In this document: positions 53,914 through 62,942 of the stretch, one piece after another
Layout: every line of letters begins with the position of its first letter
Position numbering within the stretch: the first letter of the stretch is position 1
Origin: an uncultured Bacteroidales bacterium
GTDB taxonomy: Bacteria; Bacteroidota; Bacteroidia; Bacteroidales; Paludibacteraceae
NCBI GenBank assembly: GCA_902784425.1
Contig: CACZUS010000005.1
Location: 1-64,000, forward strand
Length of the DNA: 64,000 nt
Reading direction: 5' to 3'
Notes under the pieces: model-generated
What the model saw: the letters and a program-made list of their open reading frames with translations, nothing else
Database searches by the model: none
Told to the model about the DNA's origin: nothing
Made by a program: the position numbers and the translations under genes

Positions 53914-56727
53914 ATGTATAACGTTGGTGAAATTTTAATTAAGAATGCGCATGTCCATAACCTAAAAGGCGTGGATGTGACGATTCCTCGGAATAAATTA
54001 GTGGTGGTAACGGGTCTCTCTGGATCTGGTAAATCTTCTCTTGCTTTTGATACACTCTATGCTGAGGGTCAGCGTCGGTATGTGGAGAGCCTCTCTGCTT
54101 ATGCTCGTCAGTTCCTGGGTCGTATGAGTAAGCCGGAAGTGGACTTTATCAAAGGAATCCCACCTGCTATCGCTATTCAACAAAAAGTAAATACTCGTAA
54201 CCCGAGATCTACTGTGGGTACCTCCACGGAAATATATGAATACCTGAAACTGCTCTTCGCTCGTATCGGTAAAACTTATTCCCCTATATCGGGAGAGGAG
54301 GTGAAGAAACATCGATTGAGTGATGTGACTGATTTCATCTATAGTTTCCCTGAGGGTACAAAAGGTGTGTTACTCTCTCCGTTCTCCCTGCCTACTCTTC
54401 GTTCGATGGAAGAACAAATGGGTATCTTCCAACAACAGGGATTCAGTCGCGTGGAGGTGAACGGCCAATTTATGAAGATAGAAGAGTTTCTCGCTGCAGG
54501 CGTCAATTCGGCTGACCCTGCTAAGGTGCTGTTGGTGGTCGACCGCTTTGTGGTGCGCGACGACCGTGATACTCGCAACCGCTTGGGCGACTCTATTCAG
54601 ACGGCCTTTGCCGAGGCGGATGATACTTGCTTGGTGCGTATCTATCCATCGGATCAACCTGTGGTGGAACGCCTTTTCTCGAAGAAGTTTGAGGCTGACG
54701 GTATGGTGTTCGATGAACCTACCGATCTGATGTTCAGTTTCAATACTCCATACGGTGCTTGCCCTAATTGCGAAGGCTTTGGCAAGGTGATGGGTATCGA
54801 TGAGGATTTGGTGGTGCCAGATAAGACACGCTCGGTATACGATGGTGCTGTTGTCTGTTGGCGTGGAGAGAAAATGTCGGAGTGGCTTCAGTATTTTGTG
54901 ATGAATGCCAGCAGCGTGAAGTTTCCCATCCATAAACCATATAAGGACCTGACTGAGGAGGAGAAGTCTTTGTTGTGGCATGGCAACGGACGTATTCAGG
55001 GAATAGACGCCTTTTTCGATTTTGTTCGTGAAAATCAATATAAAATTCAATATCGGGTGATGCTCTCTCGTTATCGAGGTAGAACCACCTGCCCGGAATG
55101 TCGGGGCACTCGCTTGCGCAAAGAGGCTAGTTATGTGAAGATCGATGGACATTCTATCACAGATCTGGTGTTGATGCCTGTAACCGAACTGACCGATTTC
55201 TTCGAGAATATCAAACTCACAGAGTCGGAATTGGCTATGTCCAAACGACTGCTGTTGGAAATACGCAATCGCCTTCATCTTTTGAAGGATGTTGGATTGG
55301 GGTACCTTACCTTAGATCGTCTTTCCAACTCTCTTTCTGGTGGTGAAAGTCAGCGTATCAACCTGGTCACCTCATTGGGAAGTAGCTTGGTGGGCTCTCT
55401 TTATGTGCTGGATGAACCAAGCATTGGTCTGCATCCGCGTGATACACACCTGCTCATCAGTGTGTTGCGTAAGTTACAACAGTTGGGTAACACCGTGGTG
55501 GTGGTAGAGCATGAGGAGGAGTTTATGCGTGCCGCTGATTATATTGTTGATATAGGACCGAATGCAGGTCGATTGGGTGGTAATGTGGTTTTCCAAGGCG
55601 CCCTTACCCCCGAAATATTGAATGATAAGGAACTATGTGAAAAGAGTTACACCCTAAAATATCTGAATGGTTTAGAGAAGATTGAGACTCCTGCTTTCCG
55701 TAGAAAGTGGAGTAACTACATTGAGGTGACGGGGGTGTGTCATAATAACTTAAAGGGAATAGATGTGAAATTCCCGTTGAATGTCATGACGGTGGTGACT
55801 GGCGTGAGTGGTTCGGGTAAGTCGTCACTGGTCTATGATGTGTTCTATAATGCTCTGAAGCGTGAGTTTGACGAGGCAGCGGAGAAACCTGGTTCATATA
55901 GCGAATTGAAGGGTAGTATCCATCTGTTGCATGGAGTTGAGTTTGTAGATCAGAATCCGATAGGAAAGTCGTCTCGTTCCAATCCAGTCACCTACGTAAA
56001 AGCGTACGATGACATACGTAAGTTGTTTGCCGAGCAACCATTGTCGAAGCAGATGGGTTATACGGCTGCCTACTTCTCATTCAATGTGGAGGGCGGTCGT
56101 TGTGAGGAGTGTCAGGGAGAAGGAACGGTTACTGTTGAGATGCAGTTTATGGCAGACTTGGTGCTGCCTTGTGAATGTTGTCATGGTAAACGATTCAAAC
56201 AAGATGTGTTGGAGGTCTTATACCGAGGAAAATCCATCTATGATGTCTTGGATATGACCATTAATCAAGCAGTGGAGTTCTTCTCGGAGTCGACGGGCTC
56301 ATTGGAGAAAAAGATTATCAAACGATTGAAAACACTGCAGGATGTCGGATTGGGCTATGTGAAGTTGGGACAGTCGTCGGATACACTCTCAGGAGGTGAG
56401 AGTCAGCGTGTTAAGTTGGCCGCTATCTTGGGTACGGAGAAACCAGAACCTACGTTGTTCATCTTTGATGAGCCAACCACGGGACTTCATTTCCATGATG
56501 TGAAGACCCTCTTGAAAGCTTTCAATGCGTTGATTGCCAATGGACATACGGTGGTGATTGTCGAACATGATTTGGATGTTGTGAAATCAGCTGATTATGT
56601 GATTGATATTGGTCCGGAGGGAGGAAATGCAGGTGGAAACCTGGTCTTTGCTGGTACACCAGAAGGCTTGATGGAGTGTGAGCAATCCCATACGGGTCGG
56701 TTCTTACGCAAGAAAATGATGCAATAA
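53914..56727 (+). CDS. uvrA: Excinuclease ABC subunit A
   Basis: 937 residues from ATG 53914. Two ABC modules with Walker [10 protein letters not shown] and GVSGSGKSS, the signature [12 protein letters not shown] and [12 protein letters not shown], and the zinc modules CPNC...CPECRGTRL and CEECQGEG...CECCHGKRF. It is the DNA-damage recognition subunit of nucleotide excision repair, working with UvrB and UvrC. It is a single-gene unit with the Sua5-like gene 96 bases downstream under its own promoter. Confidence 0.96.
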   Translation: MYNVGEILIKNAHVHNLKGVDVTIPRNKLVVVTGLSGSGKSSLAFDTLYAEGQRRYVESLSAYARQFLGRMSKPEVDFIKGIPPAIAIQQKVNTRNPRSTVGTSTEIYEYLKLLFARIGKTYSPISGEEVKKHRLSDVTDFIYSFPEGTKGVLLSPFSLPTLRSMEEQMGIFQQQGFSRVEVNGQFMKIEEFLAAGVNSADPAKVLLVVDRFVVRDDRDTRNRLGDSIQTAFAEADDTCLVRIYPSDQPVVERLFSKKFEADGMVFDEPTDLMFSFNTPYGACPNCEGFGKVMGIDEDLVVPDKTRSVYDGAVVCWRGEKMSEWLQYFVMNASSVKFPIHKPYKDLTEEEKSLLWHGNGRIQGIDAFFDFVRENQYKIQYRVMLSRYRGRTTCPECRGTRLRKEASYVKIDGHSITDLVLMPVTELTDFFENIKLTESELAMSKRLLLEIRNRLHLLKDVGLGYLTLDRLSNSLSGGESQRINLVTSLGSSLVGSLYVLDEPSIGLHPRDTHLLISVLRKLQQLGNTVVVVEHEEEFMRAADYIVDIGPNAGRLGGNVVFQGALTPEILNDKELCEKSYTLKYLNGLEKIETPAFRRKWSNYIEVTGVCHNNLKGIDVKFPLNVMTVVTGVSGSGKSSLVYDVFYNALKREFDEAAEKPGSYSELKGSIHLLHGVEFVDQNPIGKSSRSNPVTYVKAYDDIRKLFAEQPLSKQMGYTAAYFSFNVEGGRCEECQGEGTVTVEMQFMADLVLPCECCHGKRFKQDVLEVLYRGKSIYDVLDMTINQAVEFFSESTGSLEKKIIKRLKTLQDVGLGYVKLGQSSDTLSGGESQRVKLAAILGTEKPEPTLFIFDEPTTGLHFHDVKTLLKAFNALIANGHTVVIVEHDLDVVKSADYVIDIGPEGGNAGGNLVFAGTPEGLMECEQSHTGRFLRKKMMQ

Positions 56728-56755
56728 ATAGGAACCACCAAGAGAGAAAAAATGT

Positions 56756-56763
56756 TATCTTTG
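56756..56763 (+). promoter_or_regulatory. Promoter -7 box of the Sua5/YciO gene
   Basis: TATCTTTG matches TAnnTTTG, 60 bases before the ATG at 56823. Confidence 0.5.
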
Positions 56764-56822
56764 TGGATGACTAAATGAAGATTGTGGTATTGTGATAAAA
56801 TACAAACGAGAAAACGAACGGT

Positions 56823-57428
56823 ATGAGTGATACGAAATCAGTAAGAGGTTCCTCTGAACAAGATTTCAGAGAAGATATAAAAGAGGCTGTCCGCGTGATG
56901 CGTGCGGGTGGAATTATACTATATCCCACAGATACAATATGGGGATTGGGATGCGATGCCACCAACGAGGAGGCTGTGAAGAAGATTTACGCATTGAAGC
57001 AACGTCCGGATAGCAAATCCATGTTGGTTTTGACCGACCATGAGGCGAAGTTAGAACGAATTGTGGATGAGGTGCCTGAGGTGGCCTATAATCTGATAGA
57101 AGTGAGCGAAAAACCTTTGACGATTATCTATTCAGGAGCTAAAAATATTGCTTCCAACCTGATTGCACAAGATGGTAGTGTAGGCATTCGTATCACAAGG
57201 GAGGCATTCTCCAAGGCATTGTGCGAGGCATTTAGAATGCCGATAGTCTCCACATCAGCTAATATCAGTGGTCAACCATCTGCTCATAATTTTGCAGAGA
57301 TTTCGGATGAGATTAAACAGGGTGTTGATTATATAGTAAAATACAGACAGAATGATTTCTCTAAGGCCTCTCCATCATCTATCATTAAGTTGGAGAAGGG
57401 TGGTGTGGTGACCATTATCCGAGAATAA
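56823..57428 (+). CDS. L-threonylcarbamoyladenylate synthase (Sua5/YciO/YrdC family)
   Basis: 201 residues. The YrdC fold is clear: GGIILYPTDTIWGLGCDAT, KQRPDSKSMLVL with the ATP/threonine-binding Lys-Arg, and SVGIRITREAF, PIVSTSANISGQPS. It makes threonylcarbamoyl-AMP for the t6A37 tRNA modification. It lacks the Sua5 C-terminal domain. The sugar-transferase gene begins 11 bases later, so the two share a transcript though functionally unrelated. Confidence 0.93.
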   Translation: MSDTKSVRGSSEQDFREDIKEAVRVMRAGGIILYPTDTIWGLGCDATNEEAVKKIYALKQRPDSKSMLVLTDHEAKLERIVDEVPEVAYNLIEVSEKPLTIIYSGAKNIASNLIAQDGSVGIRITREAFSKALCEAFRMPIVSTSANISGQPSAHNFAEISDEIKQGVDYIVKYRQNDFSKASPSSIIKLEKGGVVTIIRE

Positions 57429-57439
57429 ACAAGTAGCCA

Positions 57440-58864
57440 ATGGAAACACTCTCTAAGAAAATAAGGAATCTGCGTCTGAAATATATTATTTTGGATTTGA
57501 TTGCCGTTTTGTTGGCATGGTCGCTCTTCTTTATTTTCCGAAGATTGGAGATTGAGTCCACTTTCATTCAGGAGATCCAGTTGTTTTCCCCCATTTACAA
57601 TTTCGAAAAGTTGTTGCTCGGTATACCGCTCTATTGGTTGTTTGTTTTCTGGCTTTCGGGTTATTACAATCAGCCTTTGAGAAAATCGAGGGTGGAGGAG
57701 TTGTGGCAAACGTTCATCAGCATCTTTTTAGGATGTTTGGGTCTCTTCTTTATTCTATTGTTGGACGACCCTGTTGTGAATTATATCGACTACTATCGAT
57801 CGTTTATTGTTTTGTTTCTCATCTATTTTGTGGTTGTCTATCTGGCACGTTATACGTTGACGCGTATTGTTACGTATAACATTCACCATCGTGTATGGGG
57901 ATTCAATACGTTGATTGTGGGAAATGGCGAGAAAGCGATGAACTTGTATCAGGAGTTTCAGAACATGAAGCAATCTACGGGAGAGATTGTGAAAGGTTTT
58001 GTGACAGTAGAGTCGGAACAGTCGTGTGTGCCGAATGATATGATTTTGGGGTCGGAAAATGATTTGGATGAGATTATCGATAGATATAATATAGGGGAGG
58101 TCGTTGTGGCGACAGATAGTGATGATATGAATGATTTTTACGAGGTGGTGAATCGTTTGGTGGGTAGAGATGTGGAGGTGAAGATTATTCCTAAGTTGTA
58201 TGACTTCTTGGTGGGAGGTGTACGTGTGACCTCCATCTATGGAGCCCTTTTGGTTGATTTGTTTGATGTGCGGCTTTCTGAGTCGGGTAAGAATGTTAAA
58301 CGGTTGATGGATATCATGGTTTCTGCGTTAGCCTTAGTCCTTCTTTCTCCGCTCCTTTTGCTAGTGTCGCTGGCGGTGAAATTCACCTCGGAGGGACCTG
58401 TCATTTATAAACAGGAACGTGTTGGATTGAAAGGCAAACTGTTTAACATCTACAAGTTTCGTACGATGGAGAACAATTCAGAGGGTAGTGTGCCACAACT
58501 CTCATCGGCTAATGATAAACGAATCACCAATGTGGGACGCATTTTGAGGAAATATAGGATCGACGAGATTCCTCAATTCGTTAATGTCTTAAAGGGAGAT
58601 ATGTCATTGGTGGGACCACGTCCAGAGCGTCCTTATTATGAGCAACAGATAGCAGAAAAGGTGCCTTACTTCAAGGTTATTCATAAAGTGCGTCCAGGAA
58701 TCACCTCATGGGGAATGGTGATGTATGGATATGCCAATACGGTGGATAAGATGATAGAGCGATTGAAGTATGATATCATCTATTTGGAGAATATCTCCGT
58801 GACAGTGGATGTGAAAATCCTCATTTACACAATTAAAACAGTTTTAACAGGAAAGGGAATCTAA
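57440..58864 (+). CDS. Undecaprenyl-phosphate sugar phosphotransferase (exopolysaccharide initiator)
   Basis: 474 residues. Four N-terminal membrane helices (about 15-150), a CoA-binding/NAD-like domain (FNTLIVGNGEKAMNLY), then the C-terminal sugar transferase from about 285: a re-entrant helix, KQERVGLKGKLFNIYKFRTM, VGRILRKYRIDEIPQFVNVLKGDMSLVGPRPE-type catalytic block split over about 390-425. It transfers a sugar-1-phosphate to undecaprenyl phosphate at the inner membrane, the first step of capsule, EPS or O-antigen. No glycosyltransferases follow, so it is a lone initiator here. Confidence 0.93.
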   Translation: METLSKKIRNLRLKYIILDLIAVLLAWSLFFIFRRLEIESTFIQEIQLFSPIYNFEKLLLGIPLYWLFVFWLSGYYNQPLRKSRVEELWQTFISIFLGCLGLFFILLLDDPVVNYIDYYRSFIVLFLIYFVVVYLARYTLTRIVTYNIHHRVWGFNTLIVGNGEKAMNLYQEFQNMKQSTGEIVKGFVTVESEQSCVPNDMILGSENDLDEIIDRYNIGEVVVATDSDDMNDFYEVVNRLVGRDVEVKIIPKLYDFLVGGVRVTSIYGALLVDLFDVRLSESGKNVKRLMDIMVSALALVLLSPLLLLVSLAVKFTSEGPVIYKQERVGLKGKLFNIYKFRTMENNSEGSVPQLSSANDKRITNVGRILRKYRIDEIPQFVNVLKGDMSLVGPRPERPYYEQQIAEKVPYFKVIHKVRPGITSWGMVMYGYANTVDKMIERLKYDIIYLENISVTVDVKILIYTIKTVLTGKGI

Positions 58865-58919
58865 ATTAGCTTAAATCCCCCTCCTGTTTTATCGTGATTC
58901 TATCAATCCATTTTTGCCA

Positions 58920-59534
58920 TTACCAATAGAGATAGTCGAAAATGACAACCTTGTCTTCCTTCATGTGTAACACTATATTGTAACGATATTCTTTGGTAAG
59001 ACCTTTAAGAGTCTCTTGTGGCACCTCTTTCAAAAAAGTTTCAAAAACTGCTGCCAACACATCTCCTTCGTTGTAGGTTATCTCCTTTATGTCTCCTTCG
59101 GGAGTGACGGTGAAACTGATGTGGTAATAGCCAGCAGAATCAGGTTTCTGTGTTTCCGACAGCGTAACGGGATGATTTTCCGCATAACTGTACAAATTAC
59201 GATACACTACCTCTCTGCGAGCCACTTCACGTTCGGGCGCATCATCGGTATGGAATCGTTCCATAGGCATGGGCTCTTCTTCTCCATCTACTTCACAAGA
59301 TGCCATTCCGATCGTGCTGCTTATCGCTAATCCGGCGATGGTGATGAATTGTCCCATACGACGTTTCCGTTCCAACTCGCGTTCCAAATAACGAACTTCT
59401 GCTTCACATTTAGGGCAAGTACCTTTGCACTCTCCTTTGTATGAACATTCATTTGTGATAAGAGAGATGTCATTGTCTGATGCCACTTTTTGTCTAATCT
59501 CTCTTAATATCTTACATTTCTCTTTTCCTTTCAT
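58920..59534 (-). CDS. Cys-motif membrane protein with late lipobox, paralogue 1
   Basis: 204 residues. N-terminus MKGKEKCKILREIR, then a cysteine motif C30-x5-C36-x3-C40-x2-C43 (ECSYKGECKGTCPKCEAE) and a coiled, basic helix (RYLERELERKRRM). A hydrophobic segment at 61-79 ends in MASC80, a lipobox-like site. The C-terminal domain (about 110-204, FTVTPEGDIKEITYNEG) resembles a TonB C-terminal-like fold only loosely. I recall similar Bacteroidales proteins with this N-terminal motif and no known function. The N-terminal zinc motif would be cytoplasmic and the C-terminal part outside. Its paralogue lies at 60301. Confidence 0.75.
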   Translation of the reverse strand: MKGKEKCKILREIRQKVASDNDISLITNECSYKGECKGTCPKCEAEVRYLERELERKRRMGQFITIAGLAISSTIGMASCEVDGEEEPMPMERFHTDDAPEREVARREVVYRNLYSYAENHPVTLSETQKPDSAGYYHISFTVTPEGDIKEITYNEGDVLAAVFETFLKEVPQETLKGLTKEYRYNIVLHMKEDKVVIFDYLYW

Positions 59535-59593
59535 AATACTACTTTTTTATAAATGGTGGGTTCATTTATAGAACGCACCTAACTTTCATCTTT

Positions 59594-60268
59594 TTATTTC
59601 TTTTTCGAAAGATTGAAATTATAACCTATTTTTAAACCTAATCCGTAATGCAGGTCATATTCCTTTTCAGAGAAGGTTGTGTTTGATGTACTATTATAAT
59701 AGTTATAATAATTTGTCGTTGTCTTTCCTCCAGTGAAATCCCAGAACCATAACAAATCAAAATTGTGAATCTGAATACCTACTGATGCGTATAAAAAGAG
59801 TCCTTGCCACTTCTCTTGTGAGGTTCTCTCCTTGAAAGACCATAGGGAATTTTCATTCTTATAAAATTCGTAATAAGAAAAATCGTGGGAGCCGATACCT
59901 ATGTTGTATCCTATTTTCAGATCCATGATTGGCGTGATAGGACGTCTCACAGGTGTTAATCTAGCCGATGCATAGATAGGGAGCGTGCTATAGAACTTGT
60001 CTCTGCCAGGTCGCGAAATACTTTGAGATTGCACAATGGTGTATTCGACACCAACACCAGCAAAGAAAAGATTGTTAAATTGTCGTCCAAAATCGATGCT
60101 GATGTAGGGAGCTCCTTCGTCATAAAACGTAGAGACTCCTACTCCCACTTCCGGTCGTAGAATGTATCCACTACGATCAAAACTTTCTTTCTCACTCGTC
60201 TCTTCACCCCATACATTGCTTACGAAGAGAATCGATAGAATAAATAAAAATCCTTTTCTTAAAATCAT
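59594..60268 (-). CDS. Outer-membrane beta-barrel protein, function unknown
   Basis: 224 residues from ATG 60268 (MILRKGFLFILSILFVSNVWG); a longer frame upstream runs into the neighbouring gene. Signal peptide to about residue 22. The mature protein has alternating beta-strand pattern (YILRPEVGVGVSTFYDEG, YISIDFGRQFNNLFFAGVGVEY, LHYGLGLKIGYNFNL) and a terminal barrel-like strand, as in small 8-stranded OMPs. It is placed between the two Cys-motif paralogues, 32 bases after the upstream one. No ligand known. Confidence 0.78.
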   Translation of the reverse strand: MILRKGFLFILSILFVSNVWGEETSEKESFDRSGYILRPEVGVGVSTFYDEGAPYISIDFGRQFNNLFFAGVGVEYTIVQSQSISRPGRDKFYSTLPIYASARLTPVRRPITPIMDLKIGYNIGIGSHDFSYYEFYKNENSLWSFKERTSQEKWQGLFLYASVGIQIHNFDLLWFWDFTGGKTTTNYYNYYNSTSNTTFSEKEYDLHYGLGLKIGYNFNLSKKK

Positions 60269-60300
60269 TTTTGTTTTAGTTATGTTTTTTTGTTTGTTTA

Positions 60301-60909
60301 TCAATAATTTGAGCCTATATAAACTTGATTTTCCATATTGAAAAATCTTATCATGTAAGTGCAATTTTCCGAGAGTCCTGTGAGTATCTCTTTGGGTACC
60401 TCATTTAAGAATTTTCGAAAGGCAATGGTGACTACATTTTCCTCATCTATGTTTATATTAGTCACATGACCGTCGGGTGTGATGGTGAAGTTGGCTTCTT
60501 CCCATCTTGTTTCTACTTCTGCCGTGTCTTCCAGATAGATAGGATGACTTTTTGCGTAATCAATCAGATTGCGAAAAACAGTCTCCCTGTGTGCAATTTC
60601 TAGAGCGGAGGCGTTTGTGTCATAGTTTTTTTCTGTGACAGCCATATCTCCACTTACATCTTTCTCATGACAAGATGCTAGTCCGACGACGCTACCTATT
60701 GCTAATCCTGCTATGGTGACGAACTCTCCCATGCGACGTTTCCTCTCCAACTCACGTTCCAAATAACGAACCTCTGCTTCACATTTAGGGCAGGTGCCTT
60801 TGCACTCTCCTTTGTATGAACATTCATTGGTGATAAGAGAAATGTCGTTGTCTGTGGCGATTTTTTGTCTGATTTCTCGCAGTATTTTACATCTTTCTTT
60901 CCCTTTCAT
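60301..60909 (-). CDS. Cys-motif membrane protein with late lipobox, paralogue 2
   Basis: 202 residues. The first 80 residues are almost the same as the gene at 58920: MKGKERCKILREIR, the same C30/C36/C40/C43 motif, the same RYLERELERKRRM helix, and a hydrophobic segment ending in GLASC80, a perfect lipobox. The C-terminal 100 residues are only moderately similar (FTITPDGHVTNINIDEEN; FLNEVPKEILTGLSE), so the two have diverged where they face outside. It heads a three-gene minus-strand group with the barrel protein and paralogue 1. Function unknown. Confidence 0.75.
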   Translation of the reverse strand: MKGKERCKILREIRQKIATDNDISLITNECSYKGECKGTCPKCEAEVRYLERELERKRRMGEFVTIAGLAIGSVVGLASCHEKDVSGDMAVTEKNYDTNASALEIAHRETVFRNLIDYAKSHPIYLEDTAEVETRWEEANFTITPDGHVTNINIDEENVVTIAFRKFLNEVPKEILTGLSENCTYMIRFFNMENQVYIGSNY

Positions 60910-61037
60910 ATTGCTAGTTTGTTAGTAAAATCTAAATTTGTTGTTAATGTTGTATCATATTGTTGTTCAAAATTAGCAATAATTTTTGTGAGAAGGAAAT
61001 TAAATTTACAAGATATGTGGTAGAATCTTCTTATTAC

Positions 61038-61074
61038 AAAAAAAACACTGCCCGATAGCGATCAGACAGTGTTT
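61038..61074 (-). terminator. Terminator of the lipoprotein pyrophosphatase gene
   Basis: AAACACTG and CAGTGTTT arms with an inner GAT/ATC stem; on the minus strand the hairpin is followed by eight or more T. It lies 20 bases after the gene's stop. Confidence 0.85.
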
Positions 61075-61093
61075 CCGAGAGTGATTTTACGAA

Positions 61094-62170
61094 TTATTTA
61101 GAAAGTATAGTTTCCAATTGTGGAACCATGATTTTTTTTCTTGAAATGTGAGGATAAACCATGATATAGTTGCCCACTTTCTCTGATGTTACATCTTCGA
61201 TGCCCATATTTAAAAAAGCCTCTTCTGCTTTCGCTTCTGCGTTGTTGCCGCAGTATAGGATACGAGAGCAGTCGATGGTATCTGCATCGAGTTTGCAGAA
61301 CATCATGTCAAGTCCTTCAGCTTCCATCTCTTCTTGCATTACAGTACGCATTCTAGCCTCCATTAAGTCAAGTTCCTCACTGTATGTGACATCAACATTT
61401 CCGATTCCGTATTTGATGCCTTTTACTTCGTATGCTTTGTAGTCTGATTTGAAAATCTCAGAATCAGTCATTCCGTCGTAGTTGTCGGCAAACTCATGCA
61501 TCCTCGTATAGAAAGCATCCAAGTTTACAATGCCTGCGATGTCGAGCAAGTTGTATACTGCAATGGAGTCGCTGTCATTTGATTTGGCAGGTTTCAAGCG
61601 ACCAGTATCAGAAAGAATACCTGCCAACATCAATTGTGCATTTTTCTTTGAGATGGTCATCTTCTTGTCTGTGAAACGATAGTATAGAATGGTGCAGACA
61701 GATCCTGCTGTGCGCACTGTGTCGTATGACAATGCATCGGTAACTGTTCCTTGTGGGTGGTTGTCTACAACTCGCAAAATGGTGGCCGAACTGGCACCGT
61801 CCACGGCTTGAAGATATTCGTTGTGATCAACAAGGATGACACGCTTGCCGGCTGCATTTGTAAGAATCTCTGGCGCGGTGAGTTGAAACGTGTCCAAAAT
61901 AAATGTTGTCTCTTTGTTGAGTGGTCCTGCGATATAGGCTTCGCAATCATACCCTAATTGTTTAAGATAATCGGCGTAAACCATAGCGGATGCTGCTGCG
62001 TCTGTGTCGGGACTTTTGTGACCTACAATATAGATCTTCCCTTTACCAAATCCTTCTGGATCAGTGAATTCTTTCTGATCTTTTTGATTGTCGTTTTCAT
62101 CTTCGCAACTCGCTAACATACCAAGACATAGTGCTGCCATTGGTAATAACATCAAACTTTTCTTTTTCAT
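61094..62170 (-). CDS. Lipoprotein family II (DHH) inorganic pyrophosphatase homologue
   Basis: 358 residues. A lipoprotein signal with lipobox LASC22 precedes a family II (manganese) pyrophosphatase: GHKSPDTD (His51, Asp55, Asp57), VDHNE (Asp115), VVDNHP at 134-139, LSDTGRLKPAKSND (Asp188), and the C-terminal SRKKIMVP substrate-binding loop. The usual motif is DHH; here the first His, a metal ligand, is Asn137. Cytoplasmic family II enzymes hydrolyse PPi; an exported, lipidated copy is unusual and may act on other phosphoesters. It has its own promoter and terminator. Confidence 0.87.
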   Translation of the reverse strand: MKKKSLMLLPMAALCLGMLASCEDENDNQKDQKEFTDPEGFGKGKIYIVGHKSPDTDAAASAMVYADYLKQLGYDCEAYIAGPLNKETTFILDTFQLTAPEILTNAAGKRVILVDHNEYLQAVDGASSATILRVVDNHPQGTVTDALSYDTVRTAGSVCTILYYRFTDKKMTISKKNAQLMLAGILSDTGRLKPAKSNDSDSIAVYNLLDIAGIVNLDAFYTRMHEFADNYDGMTDSEIFKSDYKAYEVKGIKYGIGNVDVTYSEELDLMEARMRTVMQEEMEAEGLDMMFCKLDADTIDCSRILYCGNNAEAKAEEAFLNMGIEDVTSEKVGNYIMVYPHISRKKIMVPQLETILSK

Positions 62171-62236
62171 AAATTTAAAATAATTCTTAATGTTGTATAA
62201 TTAAAATAAGTGTTGTAAAATGTTTGTTTTCGTTTG

Positions 62237-62244
62237 CAAATATA
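62237..62244 (-). promoter_or_regulatory. Promoter -7 box of the lipoprotein pyrophosphatase gene
   Basis: On the minus strand this reads TATATTTG, matching TAnnTTTG, about 65 bases before the ATG at 62170. Confidence 0.55.
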
Positions 62245-62385
62245 TTGATTATTTTAATAATAAATAAATCTTTGTGTTGTTTGTTTTTTTGTAAAAAAAA
62301 GAATGAGTTGTTTTCAATAACCAGTTGAGTTGAAAAGAGACCTGTGAAATTAATGTGAGAGCGAATGAATGTTATGTGATTTGTT

Positions 62386-62393
62386 TATATTTG
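62386..62393 (+). promoter_or_regulatory. Promoter -7 box of the small membrane protein gene
   Basis: TATATTTG matches TAnnTTTG, 24 bases before the ATG at 62417. It lies inside a longer open frame starting at 62369, which argues that the frame starts at the ATG. Confidence 0.6.
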
Positions 62394-62416
62394 CATTTGT
62401 TTTAAATGAATTGATT

Positions 62417-62932
62417 ATGGCTGGATTTACAAATTTACAGATAATTAGAGGCATCATAGTTTTCTTTATGGTGGCTTTGGTCGTTTCGGGTGCAACAGCT
62501 TTTCCAATAGAATCAGAGTTGAAGTTGATTTGCTCTATCTTTCATATAGATGGAGATAGTGTGGCTGGAATGCCAGCTATTTTCCGTTTCGTGTATGATA
62601 TAAAGGAGGCGCTTATAGTTACGAATCAGCAATATCCTCAGTTGGCATACGGATGTGATTGGTTGGCTTTTGCTCACTTAGTGATTGCTGGTATGTTTGT
62701 AGGTCCATTCATTGATCCGATTCGAAATAAATTTGTCATCTATTGGGGTATGTTTGCTTGTGTGGCCGTTTTGCCTCTTGCATTTATCTGCGGACCTATT
62801 AGAGAAATGCCGTTTTATTGGACTTTGATCGATTGCTCTTTTGGCGTTTTCGGTATTATTCCGCTTATCATTTGTATGAAATACATCAAAAAGTTGGAAG
62901 CGGAACAGAAAGAGGCTGCACAGGAAAAATGA
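62417..62932 (+). CDS. Four-helix inner-membrane protein, function unknown
   Basis: 171 residues from ATG 62417 (MAGFTNLQIIRG). Hydrophobic segments at about 10-32, 75-95, 103-125 and 130-152 suggest four membrane helices; the C-terminus is charged (KKLEAEQKEAAQEK) and cytoplasmic. A segment of about 40 residues between helices 1 and 2 should face outside. I do not recognise a family. It is convergent with the regulator at 62943, 10 bases apart. Confidence 0.75.
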   Translation: MAGFTNLQIIRGIIVFFMVALVVSGATAFPIESELKLICSIFHIDGDSVAGMPAIFRFVYDIKEALIVTNQQYPQLAYGCDWLAFAHLVIAGMFVGPFIDPIRNKFVIYWGMFACVAVLPLAFICGPIREMPFYWTLIDCSFGVFGIIPLIICMKYIKKLEAEQKEAAQEK

Positions 62933-62942
62933 AACTTACATC

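Noticed and set aside
54370..55278. 302-residue antisense frame inside uvrA
   Set aside because: A shadow of the strongly conserved uvrA coding frame; its translation has no domain pattern or start site.
58920..60909. Cys-motif genes as rubredoxin or ribosomal zinc-ribbon proteins
   Set aside because: The Cys spacing (5, 3, 2) and the following membrane segment do not match those families.
62369..62416. N-terminal extension of the four-helix protein
   Set aside because: A -7 promoter box lies inside it, so it would not be transcribed.
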